DNA of 64,000 nt from Cerasibacillus sp036516575 (GCF_036516575.1 NZ_DATBTY010000083.1:158865-222864), one strand, 5' to 3'. Shown: positions 33,364 through 43,144, numbered from the stretch's first letter. Notes: generated by a model from the letters alone, not told the origin. Made by a program: numbers and translations.

Positions 33364-34269
33364 CTAATATTCTTCTTCATTAAAACCAAATTGTTCTAAA
33401 TGATACAATTTATTTCGCCAATCTTCTTGTACTTTTACCCATAATTCTAAAAACACTCTCGTACCTAATAATGCTTCAATATCACGCCGCGCTCTTACAC
33501 CAATTTCTTTCAACATCTTACCTTGTTTACCGATGATAATCCCTTTTTGTGACTTTCTTTCCGTAATAATAGTTGCCTGAATATAGACTGTATTTGAGGA
33601 TCGCTTTTCAATTGCATCAATCACAACTGCGATTGAATGCGGTATTTCTTCACGTGTTAATTGTAGTGCTTTTTCACGAATAAATTCACTAATAATAAAG
33701 CGTTCCGGATGATCTGTTACTTGCTCATCTGGATAATACTTTGGTCCCTCTGGTAATTGGTTGGCAATCATATCTAAAAGTTCTGGTATATTATTTCCTT
33801 CTCGAGCTGAGATAGGAACAATTTCTCTAAAGTTGCATTTTTCTTTATATAATTCAATCAATGGAAAAACATCGGCTTGATTGATCAAATCGACTTTATT
33901 AATGATTAAAAAGATCGGTTTCTTCATGGATTGCAGACGATCCATAATATATTGATCCCCTTTACCATAACCTTCTTCAGCATTAATCATAAATAGTATT
34001 ACATCGACTTCATTTAATGTGTTTTCTGCTAATTTAACCATAAAATCGCCTAAGCGGTGTTTCGGTTTGTGGATACCTGGTGTGTCAATAAAAATAAACT
34101 GTGCATCATCTCGCGTTAAAACACCTTGAATTTTATTTCTTGTCGTTTGGGGTTTATCACTCATGATTGCTATTTTTTGACCAATAACATAATTTAAAAA
34201 TGTTGATTTCCCTACATTTGGTCTTCCAATGATTGATATAAATCCTGATTTGTAATGATTGGTTTGCAT
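33364..34269 (-). CDS. era: GTPase Era, 16S rRNA maturation
   Basis: The 301-residue protein has G1 GRPNVGKST, G2/G3 TTRNKI and DTPGIHKP, G4 NKVD and G5 SAREG, then a C-terminal KH domain (IGKQGKMLKEIGVRARRDIE). It binds the 3' end of 16S rRNA during small-subunit assembly. I start at ATG 34269 behind GTGGAGG. In B. subtilis cdd lies between era and dgkA, but here there is none. Confidence 0.96.
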   Translation of the reverse strand: MQTNHYKSGFISIIGRPNVGKSTFLNYVIGQKIAIMSDKPQTTRNKIQGVLTRDDAQFIFIDTPGIHKPKHRLGDFMVKLAENTLNEVDVILFMINAEEGYGKGDQYIMDRLQSMKKPIFLIINKVDLINQADVFPLIELYKEKCNFREIVPISAREGNNIPELLDMIANQLPEGPKYYPDEQVTDHPERFIISEFIREKALQLTREEIPHSIAVVIDAIEKRSSNTVYIQATIITERKSQKGIIIGKQGKMLKEIGVRARRDIEALLGTRVFLELWVKVQEDWRNKLYHLEQFGFNEEEY

Positions 34270-34392
34270 ATAATCCTCCACTTTTTATCGGATAAATTAA
34301 GTTGATTTGTTAATATCATACTATAAAATACTTATCTTTTCATGCTTTCGACAAAGGTTATAAAAAGGTATGAAAATTAGACAAAAAACAAA

Positions 34393-34418
34393 AAGAGACC
34401 TGATTATAAGGGTCTCTT
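34393..34418 (-). terminator. Terminator after dgkA
   Basis: AAGAGACC-N10-GGTCTCTT overlaps the dgkA stop. The minus strand continues TTTGTTTTTTGTC, separating dgkA from era. Confidence 0.7.
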
Positions 34419-34788
34419 ATCGCCATACTTCACGGAAATATGGTATAAAAACAATTAATCCAACTGCAACTGAGATAATAGCAGCAATTAATACCGCACC
34501 TGCTGCAAGGTCTTTAATTATTTTAGCGGCTGGATGAATATCTGGTTTAACATAATCAATGATGCGCTCAATCGCACTATTAACTGTTTCAGTCACAAGC
34601 ACAAGACCTATCACCAGAATGACACCTAACCAATCGGAACGACTGATTTGGAGTATGATGCCTGTGATGATAACTAAACAAGCAACGAGAAGATGTATCC
34701 GAAAATTCCGTTCTGCCTTTATCACATAATAGATACCTGCCCATGCATACCTAATACCAATATATGGTTTCTTATCTTTCAAGCCCAA
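34417..34788 (-). CDS. dgkA: Undecaprenol/diacylglycerol kinase DgkA
   Basis: A ~121-123 residue integral membrane kinase with three helices and the family signature ERNFRIH and VTETVNSAIERIIDYV with DLAAGAV. The Gram-positive homologue phosphorylates undecaprenol, linking to cell-wall lipid carrier recycling. Starts are TTG 34788 or TTG 34782. The latter has better spacing from AGGAG. The gene begins within the 3' end of ybeY (17-base overlap). Confidence 0.92.
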   Translation of the reverse strand: MGLKDKKPYIGIRYAWAGIYYVIKAERNFRIHLLVACLVIITGIILQISRSDWLGVILVIGLVLVTETVNSAIERIIDYVKPDIHPAAKIIKDLAAGAVLIAAIISVAVGLIVFIPYFREVWR

Positions 34789-35239
34789 ACGCTCCTAAAA
34801 TGTCATCTTGGCGTGTAAACATCTTTTTTTCATCTATTTCATTCATATGATCATATCCAAGCAAATGAAGTAATCCATGAACAGCTAGAAATCCAAGTTC
34901 CCTTTCAAATGAATGACCATAATCTTGAGCTTGTTCAATCGTTTTTTCAACGGATATAATAATATCACCTAGTGCTTGTGGAAGAGATGATTCAAATTGA
35001 ATTTCTAATTCATCTTCTACTTCTTCTTCTAATGCAAATGAGATAACGTCTGTCACTTCATCCCGTCCCCGATATGTTCGATTAATGACTTGAATGTCAT
35101 CATTCGTTACGAAACTAACTGAAACTTCTGCTTCTGTATTAACTTGTTCTTTTTCTGCTGCAAATTGTAACAAATCATGTATTAATTGAATATGCGTTTC
35201 CTTTAATGACTTTGTTTTATCAGTGCAATCGATTTGCAT
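34772..35239 (-). CDS. ybeY: Endoribonuclease YbeY
   Basis: A 155-residue metalloprotein with the zinc motif HGLLHLLGYDH (H-x3-H-x5-H) near residue 120. YbeY acts in 16S rRNA 3' processing and 70S quality control. It lies two bases after pgpH and overlaps dgkA, in one tightly packed operon. Confidence 0.95.
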   Translation of the reverse strand: MQIDCTDKTKSLKETHIQLIHDLLQFAAEKEQVNTEAEVSVSFVTNDDIQVINRTYRGRDEVTDVISFALEEEVEDELEIQFESSLPQALGDIIISVEKTIEQAQDYGHSFERELGFLAVHGLLHLLGYDHMNEIDEKKMFTRQDDILGAFGLER

Positions 35240-35241
35240 GA

Positions 35242-37368
35242 TTATGCTTCCTCCTTAACTGGATATTGGATACGTGAATGGAATATTCCTTTTAACGTAT
35301 CACAGATGGCTTGTTGTGCAATTTTCAGTTCTTTAAATGTAATTGAACATTCGTCAAACTGACCATCTGTTAGGCGTTCATTAATAATAGAAGCAACAAT
35401 TTCTTCAATTTTTTCTTCTGTCGGTTCTTTTAATGAACGCACTGCCGCTTCAACAGAGTCACATATTGATACAATTGCTGTTTCCTTTGTTTGCGGTTTC
35501 GGACCCGGGTAGCGAAATTCCGATTCTAATACTGTTTCATCATTCTTCTTTTCTTTAAAATAAAAATACTTTAATAAGGTTGTTCCATGATGTTGCTCAG
35601 CTATATCGATGATTTCCTGTGGCATTTTATATTCTTTCAACATGTCAACACCATCATATGGATGCGCAATGATAATGTTAGCACTTTCTCTTGGTTCAAT
35701 AAAATCATGTGGATTTTGGATTGCTAATTGGTTTTCGATGAAATAGTGCGGTCTGACTGTTTTACCTATATCATGATAATAAGCACCAACTCGAGCAAGT
35801 AATCCATTGACACCAATTGCTTCACAAGCTGTCTCACTTAAATTCGCTACCATAATGGAATGATGATATGTGCCAGGTGCTTCTGTTAATAATTTTTTTA
35901 ATAACGGGTGATTTGGACTCGATAGTTGTAGTAGCTTAATATCCGATAAAATTCCCAGCCCCGTTTCGAAAAATGGAAGAAGTCCAATTGTAAAAACAGC
36001 TGATAGAAAGGCAGAAGCTATTCCATACCCTGATTGTAAAAATAAATCAGGCAAGGTATATTTCTCAAAAGACAAGAATATAAATAATATAACAGTTGTA
36101 ATATTAACAAGGGACATGCCTATGCCCGATTTAATAATCGTTAAACGGTCTTTAACATTCATTAAAAAGATAACAGCTGCCATTTGTGAAAAGAAAAAGT
36201 ATATACCAGCTTCAATGTTTAAAGAACCTGGAATTTCACCATTAAAAATGACAGAACCTAATATCGCTATGAGTGAAGCTAAAACGATGGCAAGCCTTTC
36301 ATTAATTAACAATTTAATAAGTAAAACACCTGTTGCAACGGGGACTATGTAAAACAATTGATTCGTTGCCGTTGTAAATGTGCTCATAACTTTCATTAAG
36401 GCAGCTATTAATAGCGTGATCAATAACACAGCTACAATAACACCTTTATCCAACTGATTTTTCTGATCTAGTCGATACATTTCATAACCAATAATCGATA
36501 TGATGAGGATGATTAGAAGGCTTAAACCGATAATTGGATAAAAATTACGTTCCTCACTTAATAAACCTACAAGCTTTAATTCCGCATAGATTTCATTTGT
36601 AATTGTTTGACCTTCGCGAACGATAATTTCACCTGCACGAATGATGACAGGGTCTACATTACTAGCCGCTGCTTTTTGTGCTTCCATCGTTTTATCATAG
36701 TCAAAAAATGAGTTTTCAACGATGGCAAATTCGGCAATTCTCGTGAGATTTTTTTTGAATTCTTCATCGATGTCTGTATATTTAATACTTGAACGTACTT
36801 CTGATGTCGCACGTTCCTTATTTTCCATTCGAACACCGCTCGTTAAAACTTCTTTAACAGGTTCAGTAACAATCTCTTTGCCACGTTTTCTTTCCTTTTC
36901 ATCTAACTCAATGATATAAGCGAATACACTGTCATTGATTTGTTCTTTAATCTCTGGTGACAGGATTTGCTTTAATTGTTGTAATTTTTCTTGATGACTT
37001 AATGGGATGTTTGATCCATCCTCATCTTTTTGCCATTCTTTCTTTTCCAATGTTGTAATGGCCTCAAAAATCTCAGCAATGTAATGGAGACGCTGTTCAG
37101 TAATTTCTTCTGATATGCTATAACGATCCTCTACTGACTGCACAGCTTCACGTGTTTTTCGTTCAGTCTCGTTTTCATTTTCAATTGTAATGGGTGAGCG
37201 TATGGTTTCTTTTGCTGTATTAAACCGTTTAATATCATATGTTTTTGTAAAAACATTATTCAGCGTTAAAAACAGGAGAAAGACACCTAATATTAACAGT
37301 GGAAGTACGATTGAGATCCATTTAATGTTAAGTATCGAGCGAAAAAAGTTCGTTCGTTTAGAGTTCAA
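35242..37368 (-). CDS. pgpH: PgpH-type cyclic-di-AMP phosphodiesterase (7TM-HD)
   Basis: A ~708-residue membrane protein. An N-terminal TM helix, an extracytoplasmic 7TMR-HDED domain (residues ~40-270), seven TM helices (~275-480) and a cytoplasmic HD domain (YHHSIMVANLS, YYHDIGKT) are visible in order. PgpH homologues hydrolyse c-di-AMP. The start is probably TTG 37368, with GAGGTGAT as its ribosome binding site, which also contains an in-frame GTG 37377. Confidence 0.92.
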   Translation of the reverse strand: MNSKRTNFFRSILNIKWISIVLPLLILGVFLLFLTLNNVFTKTYDIKRFNTAKETIRSPITIENENETERKTREAVQSVEDRYSISEEITEQRLHYIAEIFEAITTLEKKEWQKDEDGSNIPLSHQEKLQQLKQILSPEIKEQINDSVFAYIIELDEKERKRGKEIVTEPVKEVLTSGVRMENKERATSEVRSSIKYTDIDEEFKKNLTRIAEFAIVENSFFDYDKTMEAQKAAASNVDPVIIRAGEIIVREGQTITNEIYAELKLVGLLSEERNFYPIIGLSLLIILIISIIGYEMYRLDQKNQLDKGVIVAVLLITLLIAALMKVMSTFTTATNQLFYIVPVATGVLLIKLLINERLAIVLASLIAILGSVIFNGEIPGSLNIEAGIYFFFSQMAAVIFLMNVKDRLTIIKSGIGMSLVNITTVILFIFLSFEKYTLPDLFLQSGYGIASAFLSAVFTIGLLPFFETGLGILSDIKLLQLSSPNHPLLKKLLTEAPGTYHHSIMVANLSETACEAIGVNGLLARVGAYYHDIGKTVRPHYFIENQLAIQNPHDFIEPRESANIIIAHPYDGVDMLKEYKMPQEIIDIAEQHHGTTLLKYFYFKEKKNDETVLESEFRYPGPKPQTKETAIVSICDSVEAAVRSLKEPTEEKIEEIVASIINERLTDGQFDECSITFKELKIAQQAICDTLKGIFHSRIQYPVKEEA

Positions 37369-37401
37369 TAAAATCACCTCATTTCCTCAAGTCTAGCAAT
37401 C

Positions 37402-38364
37402 CTAGTCTACATGTTTATCGTAAGCTTCGATAATTTTTTGAACAAGTGGATGTCTGACAACATCGGTTTCTGTTAAATAAATAAACGTAATAGCATTGAC
37501 ATCTTTTAATACGTGACTAGCGATTTTCAAACCGGATTGGACGCCTTTCGGCAAATCAATCTGTGATATATCACCTGTAATGACCATTTTCGATCCAAAC
37601 CCTAATCGCGTTAGAAACATTTTCATTTGTTCGGGAGTTGTATTTTGTGCTTCGTCTAAGATTGCGAATGCATCATCTAATGTCCGACCGCGCATATATG
37701 CTAAAGGGGCAATTTCGATAATCTCACGTTCAATTAATCGCATCGTCTGTTCGACCCCAAGTACATCGTGAAGCGCATCATAAAGCGGACGTAAATATGG
37801 ATCGACCTTTTCTTTTAGGTCACCTGGCAAAAACCCTAGGCTTTCCCCAGCTTCCACAGCTGGTCTTGTTAAAATAATTCGTTTTACAAGGCCTTGCTTT
37901 AAAGCCGTAACTGCCATGACGACAGCTAAGTATGTCTTGCCTGTTCCAGCCGGACCAATCCCAAATACAAGATCTTTTTCGCGAATGGCATGAACATAGT
38001 CACGTTGACCTAATGTTTTAACCCGAATGGCTTTACCCTTTGTATTTCTGGCAATCTCATCTTCGAATAATGTTTCAAATTGACTTAAATTACCCTTTCT
38101 AGCTAATTCAATCGCATAAACAACATCACGTTCTGTAATAGACATTCCTTTACGAATAATCGATAATAGAGCTGTGATAACCTTTTCAGCGAGCCGAATA
38201 TTTTTTTCTTCCCCAGAAAGACGTAATTGCTCACCTCTAGATACAACTTTTACGTAAAGTTGTTCCTCAAGACGCTTAAGATAGCGATCGTGATTACCGA
38301 ATAATCCAAGTGCTTCATTCGGGTCTCTTAACATGAGTTCCAAAGTTTGATGGTTTTCTGTCAT
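37402..38364 (-). CDS. phoH: PhoH family ATPase
   Basis: A ~320-residue protein with a KH-like N-terminal region and a PhoH AAA+-type ATPase domain: Walker A GPAGTGKTYLAV, Walker B FAILDEAQN, and the arginine-finger segment GDISQIDLP. The precise substrate is unknown. PhoH proteins next to YbeY are thought to act in RNA or ribosome metabolism. Start ATG 38364 behind TAGGAG; the frame is open further upstream but overlaps yqfD. Confidence 0.92.
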   Translation of the reverse strand: MTENHQTLELMLRDPNEALGLFGNHDRYLKRLEEQLYVKVVSRGEQLRLSGEEKNIRLAEKVITALLSIIRKGMSITERDVVYAIELARKGNLSQFETLFEDEIARNTKGKAIRVKTLGQRDYVHAIREKDLVFGIGPAGTGKTYLAVVMAVTALKQGLVKRIILTRPAVEAGESLGFLPGDLKEKVDPYLRPLYDALHDVLGVEQTMRLIEREIIEIAPLAYMRGRTLDDAFAILDEAQNTTPEQMKMFLTRLGFGSKMVITGDISQIDLPKGVQSGLKIASHVLKDVNAITFIYLTETDVVRHPLVQKIIEAYDKHVD

Positions 38365-38392
38365 AATCAATCTCCTAGATACTGTAATCAAT

Positions 38393-39613
38393 TCAATCTT
38401 TTTCTGATTTTTTGATAATTGGTTGTGGCTTTGCAATATTTTCTTCTACTGTAACGTATAAGGTTAATATAACTTTATCATGCTCGATAGCTTCATGCAA
38501 AACTTTATTCGATAGGATCTTTGCTTTTGGTCCTAAAAGGAGACGTAGTTCCTGATATGCTTGTTCTATTCCGATATCAAGAGCTGTTTTCTTCGTGCGT
38601 TTCCAAGATAGTAACTCTTTTTCACTATGAACATTTTCAACAAGAGTAAATGGAAGTCGCCAATTCAAAAAATATAAAGGATGTTCAACTGTTTCCTTCT
38701 TTTCTAAAGCATAGTCCACCTGGGAAAAATTCCATATTGGAATATCAACATGAAAGATATTTAAATAAAATTTTCTCGTTTGTTTTCCTGTTAGTTGTTC
38801 ATCATTTCCTTTAAGAGGAATGGTTACATCAACCTCATACCAAGTTTTAGCAATCACTTCACCTGTCGCAGCAACAAGCCTGTCCTTTTTTTTCTCATTT
38901 TCATCTATGTCAGCATCATCTAATAGATTACCTGATACTAATAAGTCGCCTTTTTTCACATAATCATATGTAGCGACATGTGAGACACCTTTAGATACAA
39001 ATATTTTTTGAATGACACCGTCTTTTGCAGCAATTAAATGTTGGGGTGAGATTTGTTTCTCCTTCTCAACTATTATTTTTTCGACACCTTCTAATTGAAA
39101 ACTTGTCCCCTTCTTTTCAATCCCAACCCATAATAGCTCAGGTAAATCATGAAGTAATTGTTGCTGGATTTTACTTGGAGAATCGACACGAAACATCAAT
39201 GCACCAGGGTATACCCCGTACCCTTTAAGTGTTTTCATTATTTTTTGTTCTAATTCTTTAGGAAAACCAGATATTTCAACACGCCAAACGATATTTGAAA
39301 GCAGAAATAGAGAAATGATCGCTATAAATAAGCCGATTAATAAATGATTTTGTTTTAATATGTTTTTAAATATATAAGGCAACCCTTTTTCTTCAACGAT
39401 TTTTAATGAGTATTCTGTTTGTTGGGCCATTTCCTTAATCGTGCGGATATCTTTTTTTCTTAACGAACCAATGCACGTATGTTGCCCTGTTTTTTCTATA
39501 TTCCATATAGCAAGCTGCTGGTCGACACATGCTTGAAAAAACCTTTCTGGCATCATCCCTTTTACTTGAACCGTCACATAACCGATTAAGTATGATATTT
39601 GTAATTGCTTCAT
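38393..39613 (-). CDS. yqfD: Sporulation protein YqfD
   Basis: A 406-residue protein with one membrane helix near residue 90 (HLLIGLFIAIISLFLLSNIVW) and a large C-terminal extracytoplasmic region, matching the YqfD/stage IV family. In B. subtilis YqfD is a mother-cell sigma-E-controlled protein of the engulfing membrane. It follows yqfC by 20 bases with AAGGAGG at the start. Confidence 0.92.
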   Translation of the reverse strand: MKQLQISYLIGYVTVQVKGMMPERFFQACVDQQLAIWNIEKTGQHTCIGSLRKKDIRTIKEMAQQTEYSLKIVEEKGLPYIFKNILKQNHLLIGLFIAIISLFLLSNIVWRVEISGFPKELEQKIMKTLKGYGVYPGALMFRVDSPSKIQQQLLHDLPELLWVGIEKKGTSFQLEGVEKIIVEKEKQISPQHLIAAKDGVIQKIFVSKGVSHVATYDYVKKGDLLVSGNLLDDADIDENEKKKDRLVAATGEVIAKTWYEVDVTIPLKGNDEQLTGKQTRKFYLNIFHVDIPIWNFSQVDYALEKKETVEHPLYFLNWRLPFTLVENVHSEKELLSWKRTKKTALDIGIEQAYQELRLLLGPKAKILSNKVLHEAIEHDKVILTLYVTVEENIAKPQPIIKKSEKD

Positions 39614-39633
39614 CTCTGCCTCCTTATTAACGT

Positions 39634-39918
39634 TTATTCTTTAGAAAGAAATGATACATGTTCAATTTTACCTTCTAGTAATAATTCTTCTGGTAACATC
39701 ATCTTTATTTTAAAAGAGGAACCACTTATTTGAATGAACCCATTCGGGATATTTAATCGTAGCAAATCATTCTTGAAAATGGCTATACCTTGATGGTTTT
39801 CAATATATACGTGTAAGTCGCCAAGCATTGTGATCCGCGGTAATTCCATGACGGCATCTGAGGGTAGAGAAAAATAATTGACCAATAATTGACGTAAGTG
39901 TTGATGGATTTTTTTCAA
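39634..39918 (-). CDS. yqfC: Sporulation protein YqfC
   Basis: The start is TTG 39918, seven bases after GAGGAGG, giving 94 residues, the usual YqfC length. It has the YabP/YqfC fold pattern (LPRITMLGDLHVYIENHQGIAIF, then LNIPNGFIQISGSSFKIKMM). It is predicted to act with YqfD in the mother cell. CATACAT (minus strand, near 39950) upstream resembles a sigma-E -10 box but lacks a convincing -35. Confidence 0.88.
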   Translation of the reverse strand: MKKIHQHLRQLLVNYFSLPSDAVMELPRITMLGDLHVYIENHQGIAIFKNDLLRLNIPNGFIQISGSSFKIKMMLPEELLLEGKIEHVSFLSKE

Positions 39919-39979
39919 ATGGCAGCCTCCTCTCATCATTTATATGTATGAATATGCTAATGTAATAAGAACAAAAAAA

Positions 39980-40009
39980 GGAACCATTCACATAAAATGT
40001 AAATGGTCC
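39980..40009 (-). terminator. Terminator after yqfB
   Basis: GGACCATTTACAT pairs with ATGTGAATGGTTCC on the minus strand and is followed by TTTTTTTG. Confidence 0.8.
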
Positions 40010-40017
40010 TTAATGAC

Positions 40018-40557
40018 CTAGCCTTGTCGACTCATTGGGACAGAACGATATGGTTTTAAAGCTCGTGGTGGCCCCAAGATTTCTGCCATAATAATGCCTT
40101 CAATGAGGCCATCTTTTGTAAGCTGGCCTTTCATTTGTTTCTGAAATTGTTCATAGCGTAAGTTGTTCTGTTCACCTTTAGGACGCAATTGTTGAGCGAT
40201 GCTATCTGTAATTTCACCAGCAATCTCACCAACTGTTTCTACTGATTCTGGTGTATTAATGTTCATTCGTTCTTGATAACGTTCTAATTGGTCCTGTAAT
40301 TCATAGTTAATATTTGACATGATTTCTTCAGGTGTTTCTATCTCTTCTACTTCTTCCACCTCACCGACAAAAACAGGACTCGTTTTCGGTTGGACTGGTT
40401 CTATTTGCGGATTTTTTCGCTGAACCGTTTGAGGTGGGGTGTTTTTTTTGTCTTCCCCACCAGCATTTGTTTCACCGCTAAAGAACTTAAAAATTGCACC
40501 AACAATAAGGACAAATATGACGATATTATTCATGATTAAGTCAATTAATCCTTCCAT
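40018..40557 (-). CDS. yqfB: YqfB, small partner protein of FloA
   Basis: A 179-residue protein with one N-terminal hydrophobic helix (residues ~8-24), a proline/glutamate-rich linker (residues ~30-75) and a helical C-terminal part (LKPYRSV). It is longer than the B. subtilis YqfB. The name rests on its place as the third gene of yqeZ-floA-yqfB. The function is unknown. Confidence 0.75.
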   Translation of the reverse strand: MEGLIDLIMNNIVIFVLIVGAIFKFFSGETNAGGEDKKNTPPQTVQRKNPQIEPVQPKTSPVFVGEVEEVEEIETPEEIMSNINYELQDQLERYQERMNINTPESVETVGEIAGEITDSIAQQLRPKGEQNNLRYEQFQKQMKGQLTKDGLIEGIIMAEILGPPRALKPYRSVPMSRQG

Positions 40558-40583
40558 ACTGTCCCTCCTTTAAGACAAGAAGC

Positions 40584-41594
40584 TTATTTCTTAGGCTTTT
40601 TGTCATCTGTTTCATCCTTTTCCTTGGATAGTTTACTTATGGCATCACGCATACCTGTATCGGCGTTTATATTTTTATAGTTCATATAGTCCATAACACC
40701 CATTTTGCCTGAGCGTAGAGCTTCTGCAAGGGCTTTTGGTACTTCTGCTTCGGCTTCAACAACATGTGCACGCATTTCTTGAACACGAGCAACCATCTCT
40801 TGTTCGCGTGCAACAGCCATCGCGCGACGTTCTTCCGCTTTCGCTTGTGCGATATTTTTATCTGCTTCAGCTTGGTCAGTTTGTAAAATCGCACCAATGT
40901 TTTTACCAATATCAACATCTGCTATATCAATGGACAAAATTTCAAAAGCCGTTCCAGCATCAAGGCCCTTTGCCAACACAGTATGTGAAATGGAATCTGG
41001 GTTTTCCAGTACCTGTTTATGAGAATCTGAACTACCGATTGTACTAACAACCCCTTCACCAACACGGGCAATAACTGTATCTTCACCAGCTCCCCCGACG
41101 AGGCGGTCAATATTCGCACGCACCGTAATACGTGCAAGGGCTTTTACTTCAATTCCGTCCATCGCTATACCAGCAATAAACGGTGTTTCAATTACTTTAG
41201 GGTTAACACTCATTTGAACAGCTTCTAGAACATTACGACCCGCAAGGTCAATAGCTGCCGCTCTTTCGAAAGTAAGCTCAATATTAGCTCGGTGAGCCGC
41301 AATTAATGCATTCACAACACGATCAACATGACCTCCAGCAAGATAATGACTTTCCAATTGGTTCGTCGTTACTTTTAACCCGGCTTTATGTGCTTTAATG
41401 AGTGGATTAATCACACGACTCGGTATAACACGTCGTAAACGCATACCTACTAAAGTAAAGATTCCAACTTTTACTCCAGCTGCTAGAGCACTAATCCATA
41501 GCGTTACTGGAATAAATGTAAATAAAATAGCTAGTGCAATTAACGCGACTGCAATCAATATAAATGGTGTTAATTCTAGAACTCCTAACTCCAT
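40584..41594 (-). CDS. floA: FloA, flotillin-like membrane scaffold
   Basis: A 336-residue protein with a hydrophobic N-terminal hairpin (residues ~8-40), a PHB/SPFH domain (~70-220) and a coiled coil rich in Ala/Glu/Arg (KNIAQAKAEERRAMAVAREQEMVARVQEM...) near residues 235-290. FloA organises functional membrane microdomains. It is flanked by its NfeD partner YqeZ and by YqfB, and starts behind TAGGAGG. Confidence 0.95.
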   Translation of the reverse strand: MELGVLELTPFILIAVALIALAILFTFIPVTLWISALAAGVKVGIFTLVGMRLRRVIPSRVINPLIKAHKAGLKVTTNQLESHYLAGGHVDRVVNALIAAHRANIELTFERAAAIDLAGRNVLEAVQMSVNPKVIETPFIAGIAMDGIEVKALARITVRANIDRLVGGAGEDTVIARVGEGVVSTIGSSDSHKQVLENPDSISHTVLAKGLDAGTAFEILSIDIADVDIGKNIGAILQTDQAEADKNIAQAKAEERRAMAVAREQEMVARVQEMRAHVVEAEAEVPKALAEALRSGKMGVMDYMNYKNINADTGMRDAISKLSKEKDETDDKKPKK

Positions 41595-41666
41595 TAAACA
41601 TTCCTCCTAATAAGTAATATAATCTATATCTAAGTTGGCAAAGAAAATTATGCCGACTTTGATAAC

Positions 41667-42995
41667 TTAAATTTTTCTAACGACAATCCGCGCTCCTTCA
41701 ACTTTGACAATCTTAACACGTTCACCCTGTTGAATAAAAGTTCCTTCTGAAATAACATCAAGTGTTTCATCTTGAAATTCGGCTCTTCCAGATGGTCTGA
41801 GTCCGGTAATCGTCTGACCTTCCAAGCCAATTAATTCGAGACGATTAGCATGTGCCACATACCCTTCTTCAGTCGTTGTGCTATCTTTTAAAATAATATG
41901 GCGAAAAAGTCCTTTTTCTAAACCCATTTTTTTAAAAAGAATTACTGAAGCAACGACTGCAACAACGAGAGCGATAAAAATGCTTAAAGCCATATGTGAT
42001 ACACTGGCTCCGGACAAGAACAGCGAGCCGACAATTGCTCCGCCACCTAGCAAACCTAGAATCCCCCCTGGAACAAAAAATTCAGCTATGATTAAAGCAA
42101 TCCCAACGATAAGCAATAGAATAGCTTCCATCCCAGCTAGACCAGCTACGACATGACCGTAGAAGAACAAAATGAGTGACACTAAGCCCATCGTTCCTGG
42201 AACTCCAAATCCTGGGGAATACAACTCGACAATTAATCCGAGGCTGGCAATGGATAGCAAAATCGGCACAACAATTGGATTTGTTAAGAAACGTGCTATT
42301 TCTTCAGCAAATGTCGGCTCAGTTTCCACGATCGTCGCTTTATCTAAACCGAGTTCGTATAATAATTCTGTCCGATTTTGTACGATACCTTCAGCATATT
42401 TAACTTTGACGGCATTTTTCGCACCTAAGGTCAAGTATTCACCTTTTCTTGCACCGTATTCAGGTAGATCAATACTTTCATCCGCCATAGCTATGGCATA
42501 GAGTGGATCCCTACCTTTAGATTCGGCTGCCTCACCCATTTTAGCAATCCACGCTGACTGTGCTTTTTTCTCAGCGGCATTTCCATCACTTGTTATCACT
42601 CCACTTGCTCCCATCGTCGCATGTGGCCTCATATAAATATTATCCGTATTCAAAGCTATATATGAACCAGCTGATAATGCATCATTTATGATAAATGAAG
42701 TCGTTTCAATTTCTAGATTTTGTAAGATTGTTGCTATATGCCCAGCAGCATCAACACGACCACCTGGTGTATTAATCTCGAAAATGATGTGATTGGCTCC
42801 TTCTTTAACCGCTTCATCTGTAGCGCGTTTCATAAATGCCTCAAGCCCACGTTCGACTTCCTTTTCAACAGGAATGACATACACAAGTTTACCGCGACCT
42901 TCTTCATTTGCTTCAACAACTAATCCGTCGCTTAAAAACATTCCAAACATGACACAAACAATCATTATGTATGGAACAATTATTCGTTTTACCAT
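41667..42995 (-). CDS. yqeZ: YqeZ, NfeD-family membrane serine protease
   Basis: A 442-residue protein with a signal sequence, a ClpP-class serine protease domain (residues ~40-220, with catalytic Ser in the NDALSAGSYIAL motif and Lys in the GNAAEKKAQSAW region), four or five TM helices (~230-375) and a C-terminal OB domain. This family clips flotillin-associated or membrane proteins. It is preceded by a sigma-W type promoter and by AGGGAGGTG. Confidence 0.93.
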   Translation of the reverse strand: MVKRIIVPYIMIVCVMFGMFLSDGLVVEANEEGRGKLVYVIPVEKEVERGLEAFMKRATDEAVKEGANHIIFEINTPGGRVDAAGHIATILQNLEIETTSFIINDALSAGSYIALNTDNIYMRPHATMGASGVITSDGNAAEKKAQSAWIAKMGEAAESKGRDPLYAIAMADESIDLPEYGARKGEYLTLGAKNAVKVKYAEGIVQNRTELLYELGLDKATIVETEPTFAEEIARFLTNPIVVPILLSIASLGLIVELYSPGFGVPGTMGLVSLILFFYGHVVAGLAGMEAILLLIVGIALIIAEFFVPGGILGLLGGGAIVGSLFLSGASVSHMALSIFIALVVAVVASVILFKKMGLEKGLFRHIILKDSTTTEEGYVAHANRLELIGLEGQTITGLRPSGRAEFQDETLDVISEGTFIQQGERVKIVKVEGARIVVRKI

Positions 42996-43025
42996 ACATT
43001 CACCTCCCTACGCCTTTATTAGTTA

Positions 43026-43052
43026 TACGTATTCATGTTATATTTGGTTTCA
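43026..43052 (-). promoter_or_regulatory. ECF sigma (sigma-W type) promoter of yqeZ-floA-yqfB
   Basis: On the minus strand TGAAAC (43052-43047) and CGTA (43029-43026) are 17 bases apart, matching the sigma-W consensus TGAAAC-N16/17-CGTA. The operon belongs to the sigma-W regulon in B. subtilis. Confidence 0.8.
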
Positions 43053-43144
43053 TATTTTATTAATAGGGACATTCATTAAAATCATACACAAAATTTCGGG
43101 GAAATCATAGTAGTGTTTTCAGAATGTGGTGTGAGATACAGAAA

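Noticed and set aside
41398..41610. Plus-strand ORF opposite floA
   Set aside because: Shadow frame of the conserved flotillin gene without start signals.
41878..42501. Two plus-strand ORFs opposite yqeZ
   Set aside because: They are antisense to a long, well-conserved gene, low-complexity in composition, and have no start signals.
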